From Pezicula radicicola (lineage: Eukaryota; Ascomycota; Leotiomycetes; Helotiales; Dermateaceae): DNA of 64,000 bases. Under the pieces are notes generated by a model. It was not told where the DNA came from. It did no database searches and saw only the letters and a list, made by a program, of their open reading frames with translations. A program made the position numbers and the translations under genes. Numbering within the stretch: the stretch's first letter is position 1; each line of letters starts with the position of its first letter. The stretch lies in NCBI GenBank assembly GCA_003008705.1, contig PDUO01000043.1:372460-436459 (forward strand), given 5' to 3'. Positions 1-12,920 of this stretch are shown here, in pieces.

Positions 1-1930
1 CCAGCCTTTGACGAGTTCGAGGATGTCAGAGCCGAGCTGGATGCCCTTGGAAACGAGCTTCACATGTTGACAGATCACGCTGTAGCCTTAGATGCCAGTT
101 TCTCAAAATACGGGTACAGTGCTCACTTGAGAACATACGACGATGCAGCGCCGGGCTCGTCAACAGTCAGTGGCGGCTTTCATGATCATGATCATGTGAA
201 GAAATACTGGGAAGCCGAACGACGGAATGGAAGAGTCATGAAGCTTTACAAGAAGCCTGTGGTCCGTCAGTACTTTCATCGGGGGCTTTTATGGAGAGCA
301 TCTGGTTTGGCTGAAGTGGCATCTTTCGAGTTGTTTGTAGACCTACTCTATGTAGGAATTCTTGCCATCAATGGGGACCACGCATCCGAGGATACAACAG
401 GGCACGAACTCCTTCGTTTTTGTATAACATTCATCATGTCCTGGAAAATATGGAGTGACATTGCACTCATCATCTCGGTAAGGATAATATTTTCCTTCAT
501 ATTTCGACACAGCATCGGGCAATTACTGACTCCTAAATTCTCAAGTGGTTTGAGACAGATGATATTGTCCAACGGATTTCAGTCCTATTTATTATGGCAT
601 GTCTATTAGGGTAAGTAATCAATCGACGAAAACAAAACTGCGAACTAATGCTATTGGTAGTCTTACAATAAACATGCTGGAAGCTTTTGAGAAGACTTAT
701 CTACAGCTTGTTGCCTTTTACCTGGCAGCCCGCCTCTTCATGGCGGCATACTTTATAGCTCTTGCTGGAGCAGTCCCGATGGTACGCGCGATGATGATCA
801 TGCAATCCATCATAATCATAACCCCGAGTGCACTTTGGGTCGCCAGCATTCATGTCGAAATGCCGCTACGACTGGTACTAGTATGGCTAGCCATATTTTT
901 GGACCTTTGTGCATCAATGTTCATAGTTTTCGTCATACGCGGGGCAAAGCTTTTCTCTAAAGCTCTCGAAGATTGGGTGGAGCGTATATTTGAGTTCTAC
1001 CCTGCAGCGAACATCGAACATAAGGTGGAGCGTACGAATGCCTTCGTCACGCTAGTTTTTGGATACGCTGTGGTTGCCATTATTTACCAAAATGCCGCAT
1101 CGAATGGTCTGAATGCATTTTATGGTAAAGCCATCCTCGGCCTAATTCAAAGCTTCTGTTTTAATTGGATTTATTTCGAGGTCGATGGTGCAGACCTTTT
1201 TACCCATGCAATCCGGCGGAATGTCATTTCAGGTATGGTCCTTGCCTCTCCACTTTCGAGGAATCCATTAGTCTCCTTTACTGTAAAGAAGAAGCTAACA
1301 TTTCACTCAACTCAGCATTACTTTGGAGCTCGATTCATCTCCCGTTTATAATGGCGTTCGTGCTAGGTGCAGCGGCCCTATCCAAACTAGTAGTGGCCAC
1401 TGACTGCCCTAACGCATCTCTCGAAACTCTCACGATATTCTATATGGACAAATCGGAGCCTGATATCCCAGTAGGTCTTCGATGGTTCTATTGTGGTGGC
1501 TTAGGTATTGCCCTGTTCTGCATGGGTATGTTGAATTCTTCCGCCTTATCATAGCTATGCTGACATACACAAAGGCCTCATTTCAGTAAGTCATATACAC
1601 AAGGAAGCTGGTGGCACTCGCCTAAAGAAGATCCACCGGTTGAGCAACCGTTTAGGCGTGTGCATAGTGCTCTTCTGTCTGCCACTTGCACGTAATCTCA
1701 ACTCTCTGCAGTTAATTTCTATTGTTACCGGGCTTGTTGTCTGGGTGCTTCTGCTTGAGTTATGGGGTGTGAGTTGCCCTGAGGATTCTTTCTTTGGAGA
1801 AAAGAATACTTGTAATTACACTGCTCGATGTAAGGCGTCGAAACTTCAATCAGCTGCTACGTCTGGTGATATTATTCACGTCAAAGACTTGAATGACGGA
1901 GCTGAAAAGGGCATGTATGAGCTTAGCTGA
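1..1930 (+). CDS. LtrA-like (low temperature requirement A) multi-pass membrane protein, 5'-partial
   Basis: The reading frame is open from base 1, so the start lies upstream of the window. Phase-consistent exons are 1-477, 546-610, 661-1232, 1316-1525 and 1587-1930, giving at least 555 residues. The stretch SFELFVDLLYVGIL followed by a WFETDDIVQR segment is characteristic of the LtrA family (Pfam low temperature requirement A). Fungal members are larger than bacterial ones and have many hydrophobic helices; at least eight are visible here, spread over exons 1 to 5. The cellular role of the fungal proteins is not established. The tail after the last helix is hydrophilic (ends near GMYELS). 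Donors are gtaagg, gtaagt, gtatgg and gtatgt. Family assignment is firm; function is unknown. Confidence 0.85.
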
Positions 1931-2469
1931 GCTGTACTGTTCGGCTTGATGTAAGAGATCATTTTGATCTAGGCCATATTGACATATAAAGGATAGTTTG
2001 CTTAAATTGAGTTACTCAGACCAAGTGAGCTACTCTGGTGAAATAAGACATTTGATTCCATCTCTTATATCTTCACAGAGAGCTATTCAACTTATCTCTT
2101 ACAAAGCAAGTAATAAGGTAATTAAACCGTGCACATAGGGCATATATGAAAATCGGGTTCTAAGCGCAACTCTCAGAGGTCATCTCCGCGCTTCCATTCA
2201 ACCATCACTGCTTAGACATATCCCAAGATTCACCAATTTAGATGCAAATAAACGTTTATTCTGCCACACCCACAGGTTGAACTTCAAAACTAACAATAAC
2301 CAAAACTAACAATAACCTACCACGTGACCTCCCGGCTTACCTTACAAAAAAACGTGGAGCTTATTTTACGCTTCACACTTTGCCTGGCACCACGGAAATT
2401 TTAACAGGTACTCCATACTGAATACTGGGAGAAAAGGATAGCACAAGAACCATATTGAAATTCTTAGTT
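1931..2469. other. Intergenic, LtrA-like gene to DUF952 gene
   Basis: 3' flank of the LtrA-like gene and promoter of the DUF952 gene. I see no coding signal. A duplicated 14-base phrase (aaaactaacaataa) occurs at about 2286-2315. Confidence 0.5.
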
Positions 2470-2972
2470 ATGACTCCATTAACCTTCCCCACCAACATCT
2501 TCAAAATCGTGCCCTCGGCGCCACCCACCCCACTCCCACGTACACTTCCCTCCAGCGACCTTGATCTCAAAGACGGCTTTACCCATACATCTACAGCCCG
2601 CGTAATTCCAACCACCACTGGCCTCTTTTTCTCATCGGCCTCCGAAATCTGGATCTTGAAACTTAGCACCAAAGCTCTTGTAAGTACCAATTTTCCAGAT
2701 CAGAATTACTCCTTCCAAGTTTATTACTCGTTGCTCCTGGCATATCTAGACCAAGTGAACTAATCCCGAGTTTTTGACTGTAGGCTGAAGAAGGGGGACG
2801 ACTGGTTTGGGAAGGTCCGGAAGGATGTGTTCATGTTTATAGGGACAGAGAGATGGCGCGACTGGGGGAGGGAACTGTGACTGGAGTTAAGCGGTATGAG
2901 AGGAGAGAAGGGCAATCCTGGAGTGAAGTGTTTGCGGGGGGTGACGGGTGGCTAGTAGATGAAGAGACGTAG
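2470..2972 (+). CDS. DUF952 family small protein
   Basis: Two exons, 2470-2679 and 2784-2972, joined in phase 0 (donor gtaagt, acceptor tgtag), encode 132 residues. The order of motifs fits the DUF952 family: an N-terminal IFKIVP, then LDLKDGFTHTST (family consensus DGFIHLST), then GLFF, a hydrophobic WILKL strand, LVWEG and HVYRD (family WE...FPHLY). Bacterial and fungal DUF952 proteins are about 110-130 residues long, with no firmly established biochemical role. The start is the first ATG of the frame. A 105-codon antisense frame over exon 1 is judged a shadow because only the plus strand gives the family motifs. Confidence 0.8.
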
Positions 2973-3368
2973 ATATAGTAAGTTATCCTCTTCAGCTCAT
3001 GAAATGGTGGGAAGCATGTTGTTTGGACTGTTCTTCTATTTCAAAGAATTGAAACATTGTAGTCAATTCCCTTCATCTGCTGTATGTACGAAAGTGATGC
3101 CTGCCTATGCTAAACGACAAGTCATGAGCATGCGTCGCGCTAGTTTCCCCCTTTCTCCGGTTAACTCTCCCAACTACGAAGATACCTTAGACTCTGATCT
3201 CGGCTAGCTTACGCCAGGCCCCTTTTTGCCCTGCATCATAGGTAGCTACGTAACAATTATTTGTATCGGAAGATACGTCCAGGGCTTCAGGAGCTTCAAC
3301 ATTGAATGCCTTTTCAAATGCCACTCAAAAGGTTCTTCCTAATTAACGTTACGGCAGTGACATACCCG
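2973..3368. other. Intergenic between convergent DUF952 and HPPD genes
   Basis: Convergent 3' flanks. No coding pattern or repeat stands out. Confidence 0.5.
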
Positions 3369-5356
<1,988 letters not shown>

Positions 5357-6184
5357 ATGGAAATGACTTCACCAATTCTCACCAAACACGACCTTGGCGT
5401 TCTGGAGAAAATCAAAGACCCCGAATCCAGTCCTTCAGCTCCAATCATTGTGGATGATACACTTCCTCGAGATCCAAACTTCATAGATGCGGCTTTGTAC
5501 CAGCGTATTGCTCAAAGAGAACGAGACATAATCTCGCAGATTCAAAATTTGGAGCTGCAAATCGCCGGCTTGAGACCTAGCCTGGCACCTGAAGCACCAC
5601 TTCCCCAGTATCAAATCTGTATCAAAAGTCTTGACAAACTCATCGAGGAACACCCGAGATATGCAAGCGCGAGGAATAATCGCGCCCAGGCAAGACGGAG
5701 AGTATTTGGTGATCGGATGCTCGTGAAGGTCAATGGACCTGTAAGTAAAGGAGCCGCAGCTCCACTACACCCATCAGCGGAGGACTCTGAGATCATCGCT
5801 GCTTCGAAAGCAACGTTAGAAGATCTCGATATAGCTATCTCGCTCCTCAGACCGTCGACACCTTTTACATCACTCTCCCCCATAACCGCCAAGACTCTCT
5901 CTCAGTCCTATACCCAACGGGGAGCTCTATATCACCTTACAGCCAAGGCCCTCTCCACGTCAGGTGAAGGAATTCCTCGTCTTATGATTGATGCAGTGCG
6001 GAAAGAAGCCAATTGGACAGCAGTGGACTTTGAAGAGAATGCCGCGCAAGACTTCATGCTGGGCGGACGTTATGGAAATGAAGTTGCAAGGCAGCTGGCT
6101 GTGACCACAAACCCAACTGCCAAGCTCTGCGGGGATATGGTTCGAGAGGCTATGAAGAAGGAGTATGCCGGAGCGAGGTTGTGA
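5357..6184 (+). CDS. TTC36-like tetratricopeptide repeat protein
   Basis: Intronless, 275 residues. The segment YASARNNRAQARRR, a later TLEDLDIAISLL, then SYTQRGALYHL and a C-terminal block (VDFEENA, EVARQLA, NPTAKLCGDMVREAM) match in order the TPR core and tail of animal TTC36, whose equivalents are ASAYNNRAQARR, QRGLLARL and NPYAALCNRML. The fungal form has a longer N-terminus with a predicted helix (ISQIQNLELQIAGL) and a Pro/Ser-rich insert between repeats. Mammalian TTC36 (HBP21) is reported to bind Hsp70 and to protect 4-hydroxyphenylpyruvate dioxygenase; this gene is head-to-head with the HPPD gene. A GTAAG at 5740 opens no usable intron. A second in-frame ATG lies two codons downstream. 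Confidence 0.85.
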   Translation: MEMTSPILTKHDLGVLEKIKDPESSPSAPIIVDDTLPRDPNFIDAALYQRIAQRERDIISQIQNLELQIAGLRPSLAPEAPLPQYQICIKSLDKLIEEHPRYASARNNRAQARRRVFGDRMLVKVNGPVSKGAAAPLHPSAEDSEIIAASKATLEDLDIAISLLRPSTPFTSLSPITAKTLSQSYTQRGALYHLTAKALSTSGEGIPRLMIDAVRKEANWTAVDFEENAAQDFMLGGRYGNEVARQLAVTTNPTAKLCGDMVREAMKKEYAGARL

Positions 6185-6438
6185 TTGTTGTTGGTGGCAA
6201 GGCGCACCGCTTCTTTGTATAATGGTTGTTTGAAACTGCATGTTTGATTGTAGAGAAGAGCGAGTTTGATGAAATGTATGGGACTTCACATTCAGTGTGT
6301 GTATTACTCCGTGTTTCTGTGTGAAATCTTGTTAACCGAGGTTCTTTCTGTCATATTTCCCTACGTTTGAGAAATGATTTCACTTGCTACGTGCTTGAAT
6401 AGCAGTAATCATTCCATGGTCTTGTCTCCGGTGTGCAG

Positions 6439-6778
6439 CTACGGCGCTTCGGCATTCAGGATACAGAAATCATGGCAGTGGCAATAGTGCCACGAGGGGA
6501 AGCCAAGCTGGTTTTTGGGTGCAAAATCCTCCACAATGGGCAATATAAACTCGACTCGACTTGATATCGGACACTTGCTTTGACTGAAGTATGCAGGAAC
6601 GCAGATGGAACATTGCACTCACATGTTCTGACGAGAGCGGCCAACCTCCTGAGCAAAATGTCCGAGATCAGTTTGTGGTAGGATTGCCGTCGAGACTCTT
6701 CAACGCAGCTAGGTCATTGAAGCTGGCCAGTATCTTGAATTCCAAGGTGTCAAAGAGGCCAACACCCTCGCCGTAGAT
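6439..6778 (-). pseudogene. Possible coding remnant or unannotated multi-exon gene fragment
   Basis: Two minus-strand frames read like protein but are not joined by a clear gene model. One (6668-6778) reads EGVGLFDTLEFKILASFNDL and then ends soon at a TGA. The other (6439-6565) reads VEFILPIVEDFAPKN, then GFPSWHYCHCHDF, ending at a TAG. A possible acceptor (ttgctcag) and a gtgagt-type donor lie between them, but no start codon or donor completes the model. I do not recognise the family. It may be a decayed gene or chance. Confidence 0.2.
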
Positions 6779-7410
6779 ATGTAAAGTTGATTGTCGACTA
6801 CATATTACGTATGCGTGATGATAAAATATTAAAAGCTGGGAGTTACAGAGAGCGTATCACACACTGCCATCACTGAGGGCGTTAAAGCAGATTACTCTTC
6901 GCTTCTGTCTTGCATCGACCTCTGTTTTCAAGATTGACATTCAGTATTATCGAGGGGTTTAGAACGGGCAGCATGCTTACAACCTGCAGGGCACAGCATG
7001 ACCCTCAGTGAGAACCCAAACGTTACTCACGTGGTGACATAGTGGGGACGTCAAGCATGCTTTGAGGCAGCTTGCCTCCTAAGTAAAATAGACAGAAAGT
7101 GAAGAAAGGCATGCTTGGGAGTATCAATCAGTCAAGTGACAGATGTCTTGGATATAACGCTTGATAAATATGCGCGTATTAAGTTGACTGTGGTGCTACT
7201 TGCTAGGAGTTTGAGAAGTGCATTGCCTGACAGCCCTTGCTGCCGCCTTGCATTCAACTGGTTTTGATAAATGTAGATGCAAATGCTGTGCCATGTACTG
7301 GCAAACAGTGCGTAAGGAAGCGGCAGATAAATCTATACCAAGTAAACCTACAAAGGCACTCACTCGAGTGTACATTTATGTAGGACCTCTGGTAGCATCA
7401 CATCGAATAT

Positions 7411-7424
7411 GTACTGTACAGTAC
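7411..7424. repeat. Perfect 14-bp palindrome GTACTGTACAGTAC
   Basis: The sequence equals its own reverse complement. Related TACTGTA motifs recur at about 8617-8628, 8783-8790, 8971-8980 and 31470-31480. The role is unknown. Confidence 0.6.
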
Positions 7425-9276
7425 GAGCAAGAGTAAGGACACCACGACTTGCATGACTCAACCATCTGTGTCGCATCCTTATCAACGATGGATGATCAAA
7501 AGCATTCTTCCTGTGTAGATGATGACATGCACAACCTGATACTTGCGTCTTGCGATCTGAGATCAAGGCACCCTTGTTGCAGTCTGCCACTCCTCAGGAT
7601 GGTGACCTTGAGCTAGGTTGGATGCTAAGATTATTTTGCCGCACACAATCAGAACATCTTTGACCAAGAGTACCTAGGTAGTATCGAATCATTTGAGTGA
7701 GGAGCGCTTACTCTCTTTAACATCATGATGTCTCCCTTCAATAGTAGTAGTAGGAGTAAAAATTATCGTTGAAAACCTTCCTAATAATAAGAAAAATGAA
7801 AATCTTCAGCACAGGAAGCTGGACTTTCTGGAGGTAATAATCTGTCTTCGCGGCGCACTGTGGTCCCTGCTCTCAATCAACCAGGGTGCCCTAGTCGTTC
7901 ATGTAGACAACCAGGGCCTGTGAAAAGCGGGTGCTGAGTTCAATGCTCCCGAGTGGCTACAACGGTAACTCCAATAACCCTGGTACAGCAAGTAGAAAAA
8001 TAAAATAAAATTCCCGAGATACAATCCCAGAATCCCAGCTTACGAAGGCATGACTACAGAGAAGTGGTTCAAGTGGCCAGGCTGGGTCAGTTGTGTGCCA
8101 GCACGTTTGCCAGACTCGCAGACTCGCCAGACTCTTCCAGTTCCAGTTCCAGCGTTTCAGCGTGGCGTGTATCCGCTACCGTGGGAATCATAGGACCAAT
8201 CTACAATCAATAATACTTTACCAATACTTCGTACGGACTGAGCTGACGGAAAAAGAAAATATGAATAAAGACCATCGACGATTGCCTCACGACCTACTAC
8301 TCCGTCACATCTACTGATTTGAATCATTTGATGCTTCTTATATTCATATCCTGTGCGGTAGCGCGACGAACCTTGTTCTCTCAGCGTTGGACAAACAGGC
8401 ATGCTTGAGATCTCAGAATTTGATCAGTCACAGAGTAGAAAAGCGTTCTTGTCCTATGCCGCGTGGCTGTCTAGAGCGCAGTATGGAGAACTGAAGGGTA
8501 TTTTGGATTAAGGCAGTATTGTTGTTGGAGCCCTTGGCTGGGTTCAATTTCTGTTATTTGACGATATCTCCACTCACTATACCATATCGCTGTTGAGGGG
8601 GATCTGCAGCCTTGAATACTGTACTGTAATGAAGCCGCCCGTCTTTCTGGGCCGTTGGTGCCGTGAGAGCCCCGCACAGGGCACCGATTGTAGTTGCTAG
8701 TATCATATTATAATACAGTATTTCTAAGGTAGTTATCAGTTCAGCAGTTCTACACGGTATAGGATGCCGTTTTTGTCAATTCTGTACTGTAAAAGTACCC
8801 CGTACGGTCAGCCGAACCTTAATATAGTGTGCCGGAATTGACTCGTCCCAAGCAAGTTCCAACACAGCCGTACGCCCACGCCGGACCGCAACACACCGAG
8901 AAGCCAATCCTGTCTGCGTCTGCGAACAGTCACCGACTCTTTGGGCCAGTACTCAAACCATTATTGGGGTAATACAGTGCAGTACAGTAGGTAATGGCAG
9001 CAAGTAGTGGCTACTGCCCGGTAATCAGAGCATAGTCCAAATGATGCCAGCGCTTCTTAATAGTTCAAATACCGAGTCGCTGGAAGAGGTTAAACATCCG
9101 TGAGCTGACGATTCCGCTTTGAAGGCTCTTCTCCGAATTTAATCTCATGGTCATGCATGGGATGAGATGGCTTCGGCCCACAGAAAAGATCCAGTGCAGA
9201 ACCCACATCCTTGCCGGGTAGAGCAGGCACATAGGGTCCTTCTTAGAGTACGAAGGGTAGGTAGGTACGGATTATT

Positions 9277-9304
9277 GTACATATATATATATACATATAT
9301 ACAT
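9277..9304 (+). repeat. TA/CATA dinucleotide-type microsatellite
   Basis: A run of about 28 bases made of TA and CA/TA steps in the veA-upstream region. Confidence 0.7.
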
Positions 9305-10255
9305 TGGCATGTTCTTACTCTCTGCTTTGTCCACTAGTACTATAGTAACTGACTACTGGCCTGCGCTTATTTAAGAGACTTTGCAGTAATGTACCGTTTG
9401 GGGTGTTGGGGTCAACCTTCAAGTCGTTGCGCGACCCAGGGGCTAGGTGCTGTGGTGAGAAACCGACCCAGGGAACTCGACGTCCCCGTGGAGGGGGGAT
9501 CCTGTTGAGACAGCCGCAGTACCACAGCCATTAATACAGAGTTGGGGTATGATTATGTGAGACGAAGTACGATAATTGGGTACTTGACTTCTGTAGGAGT
9601 GACAGTATTGTGATTATTGTATTCCATAGCTCATGTTGTGCTATAGTACCATGGACGATGCTCTCAGAGACATGTGCTACAGAGTTTGACGGCCTCTGAC
9701 AAAGTTCGATAGCGATAGTATCTCAGCAAGATCTAGCTAGCTTGGACTTGCCTCCAAGTTATCATCAACATGGATACGGTAGTCCTAGCCGGCCCAGTGC
9801 AGTGCCAGTGCTGGATGATTGTAGTACAAGTATTCTTGTGAGCCTCGAATCCTTGATCCGACTACCTGAGAAATTCACAGAGGGGGAGTTCGACGCATCG
9901 CATGTGAGCGTGCATTTGCCCGCTGCCCGTCTGCTGGCTCTTGCTGTTGTCTCACCATGGGGCCAATTACTATTGTGGGTTATGGAATGATGGCCAGTGA
10001 GCGACAGTCTGGCTGTGGCATCCCTGGCGGCTCCCTGTCAGGAGTTGCTTCTTCCTCGCTAGGTTCCTGCGGAGTGAGCATGGATATGGAAAAGGCCCTG
10101 GCATCTTTTTCTGCCTCTTGGCCCTCTGGACCAGTCAGCAAGCCTTACCTGTCAACTCCGGTGCTGCGCTGCGCCAACCGCGGTGGGTTTGGAAAGACCC
10201 TAGAGTGCCCCATCATGGCCACTGGTTCCTCTCGGCCCCAAGCCTGAACTCGTAG

Positions 10256-11077
10256 TTGCACACGCTAAAACCGTCCGCAGACTTTGCAGAGTACCGTCCA
10301 TGCCACACACCACCCACACATCCTGTATTGCGCAGTGTTCGGAAATACCAGGCCAACTCCAAGCGAGCCTCCCGCTTGCACCTGGACCTGGACCTGAACC
10401 TGCCTGCCTCCTCTTTCTCTTCAATAATCGCCCGACGCCCAATCCCCGTTCTCTTTCTTTTCTCCTCCTTTCTCCTCTCCTTTTGCTTCCTCCCTCCTCC
10501 CTACTCGTGCTGCAATAATATCCAACGCCAAACTTTGACTCTCCAGACGCGATCCGTATGTGAAGGGACGAACATCAAGGGAGGATTGATTGATTGCTGG
10601 TTGGTGTCGGACAGGCCAACGTACCCAAGCGTCTCTCTCTGAGCCTCTGAGCAACCGAAGCAGCGCGTCCCAAGAATCCTAGCGGCGCCCCGACTAGTAG
10701 GAGGAAACAACAGCCAACAGCCACCTAGCACTCGTCAACGCTCTTGTATCGGCGTCGCCTGAGCAGTTCGTAGACATTCAAACCCTCGTTTCCTCGGCCT
10801 CTGAACCTTGACCATTCGACCGGTCTTTCTCTAACCTCCTAAACGCGAAACTGCCAAATACAATCTATCAAACAGGTGAGCATTGCGCATCGTCCGACGT
10901 CCTTTTGTCGCTTGGAACAAACCCAAACCCAAACCCGACTGCTGGGTTCCTCGTGGGGCAGAGTCGTCAACAAGAACTTGGAACTATCGAGGATCAATAC
11001 TGATCATCTTGCAATAATTGCAGTGGACGAGTTCAAAAATTGTACGAATCAATTCTGCTCGCTCGAGAACCTTGAAA
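10256..11077 (+). promoter_or_regulatory. veA promoter and long 5' leader
   Basis: Pyrimidine-rich tracts at about 10402-10505 resemble fungal core promoters. A start-stop element (ATG at 10558 directly followed by TGA) occurs, after which no ATG is found until the veA start at 11078. A probable leader intron runs from gtgagc at 10876 to ttgcag at 11023, with a tactgat branch-like sequence near 10998. The transcription start is not determinable from sequence. Confidence 0.5.
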
Positions 11078-12920
11078 ATGGTCGAAGCAACGCCGCACTC
11101 GACGAATGCGCACATCCAGCGATCCACAAAGGAAGGAAGGACACTCACATACTGCTTATCCGTTATTCAACAGCCTGAACGGGCAAGAGCCTGTGGTGCT
11201 GGAGCGAAATGTAAGAGTTAACGTTTTCCATATTCCCACAACCTCGACTCTAATTTTTTCTCCAGCATCTGCCGACCGACGACCTGTTGACCCGCCACCT
11301 GTGGTTGAGCTTCGTATCTATGAAGGTGAGGGTGGTCCTGAAAATGGAGCTCAAGACATTACATTTTCCTACAATGCCAACTTCTTCCTCTTCGCTACTT
11401 TGGAAGTAGCACGTCCCATGGCTCGTGGACGTGTCCAAACAGCAGCGGCAACGCAGGCCCCAGTGCTCACTGGAATGCCCGTCTCTGGAATGGCCTATTT
11501 GGACCGACCGAAAGAGGCAGGCTACTTCATATTTCCTGACCTGTCCGTCCGACATGAGGGGAAGTACTGTCTAAGTTTTAACTTGTACGAGGAGACTAAG
11601 GATGCAAAAGATTCCGATGCGGAGCCGATGAAGGAGGAGAGCAAGCACAAGGTACCAGCCGCCTCGGGCGTTTCCGATTCCTCCTTTGACTGGCGCTTGG
11701 AGGTCAAATCTCTCCCTTTCACTGTCTACTCAGCGAAGAAATTTCCAGGGCTAAAGGAGAGTACCGTGTTGAGCCGAACCGTTGCGGAGCAAGGCTGCAG
11801 AGTTCGCATCCGTCGCGATGTGCGTATGAGGAGAAGAGAGGACAAGGGTGAGAACTACGATGAGCATGCTGAGGAGGAGTACGCACGAGTAGGGCGATCT
11901 GTCAGTCAGGCGGACCATGAATCTTACAGACAACGTTCTTTGAGTGGCTCTCCTATTGACCCTCAGAGACAACCATACACACAGGAGCGCCGGAACTCTG
12001 GAGAGTATCCTCCTCAGCCATACCAGGACTACACGCCTTCCCCAGTAACTGGTCATTCAGTTCCCCAAGGAGGTAATTTGGCCTTTGGTCCCGTCAATTA
12101 TGGGCAACAATACCAACAACCGCCTCCCCCACCTCCATCTCAGTATGCCCAGTCACAGCCACAAACTCAGTCTCAATCAATGCCACCGCAGCAGCAGTAC
12201 CCTCCGGCTCAGTATCACCAAGCTCCGTACCATCAAGCTCCACAGTACCATCAACCGCCGCCACCATCTACAGGACCTTACGGATACGCCGAAAGACCAT
12301 CATATCAACCACCATCACAGCCTCCGCAACAACCACAGCAGCAACATCAGCCATATGCTCCACAGCGTGAGTATGAGCCTGAGTATAACAGGAGACCGTC
12401 AGCTGTGTATGCTACTCCGCCATTGCCTCAAGGTGTTCAGTATCCTGCTGTAGATGTGAACTACAACCGAAACGCTCCTTCAACTTCCTATCGTGGTTAT
12501 CCTCCCCGGCCCAACTCGCCTCCCATACCAGGCCATGTCAATCTTGCACCTTTGAAGATGGCGCCGATCGAGCCCAAGTACCAGGAACTTACATCGCCTG
12601 CTGGGCCACCATCTTCTGCCAATCGCTTCGCTCCACCATTGCCTAGTCCCAGCTATGACAGGGCGCAAGACCGCCCCGCGCAATATGGTCAATATCCCGC
12701 GCCAATTGCGGCTGCCGAGCCGCCACGCAATGGGAAGCGCAGTTACGAGAATGTGTTTGGCTCTTCAACTACGGAACAGCCTCTTTACAACGGTATGCGA
12801 CCGAATGTTCACGAACAAAACTACGATGACGAGGATGAAATGTCATTGGAGCAGCTGAAGATGCAATATAAACGTGCAGACGGGACTAATTACTCCCGCG
12901 AGCTTCCCGTTCTTGAGTAG
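11078..12920 (+). CDS. veA: Velvet complex subunit VeA
   Basis: Exons 11078-11210 and 11266-12920 (phase 1 junction) give 595 residues, normal for VeA. The velvet domain spans about residues 15-235: [35 protein letters not shown], then [31 protein letters not shown] and [13 protein letters not shown]. It ends with a basic patch ([12 protein letters not shown]) that may be a nuclear localisation signal. The rest is a Gln/Pro/Tyr-rich disordered region (about 275-480), as in known VeA proteins. VeA links light to sexual or asexual development and secondary metabolism through VelB and LaeA; none of these partners is in the window. The intron sits right after ARACGAGAK. Confidence 0.95.

Larger units (their letters stand above)
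6185..10255. other. Long intergenic region without a confident gene
   Basis: About 4.1 kb between the TTC36-like gene and the veA leader. Open frames here are short and composition gives no sustained coding signal, apart from weak remnants at 6439-6778 listed separately. It carries short TA-rich runs (about 9277-9304) and repeated TACTGTAC-type motifs. It could hold distal veA control sequence or a non-coding transcript; neither can be shown here. Confidence 0.5.

Noticed and set aside
2373..2690. 105-codon minus-strand frame
   Set aside because: Antisense to the DUF952 gene, which has family motifs and regular splice sites.
5740..5758. GTAAGT to CCGCAG inside the TTC36-like frame
   Set aside because: The implied intron would be 19 bases, too short, and the frame is open through it.
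9957..10642. Several frames of about 70-130 codons before veA
   Set aside because: They overlap on both strands, are low complexity and follow the pyrimidine-rich leader; no family match is apparent.
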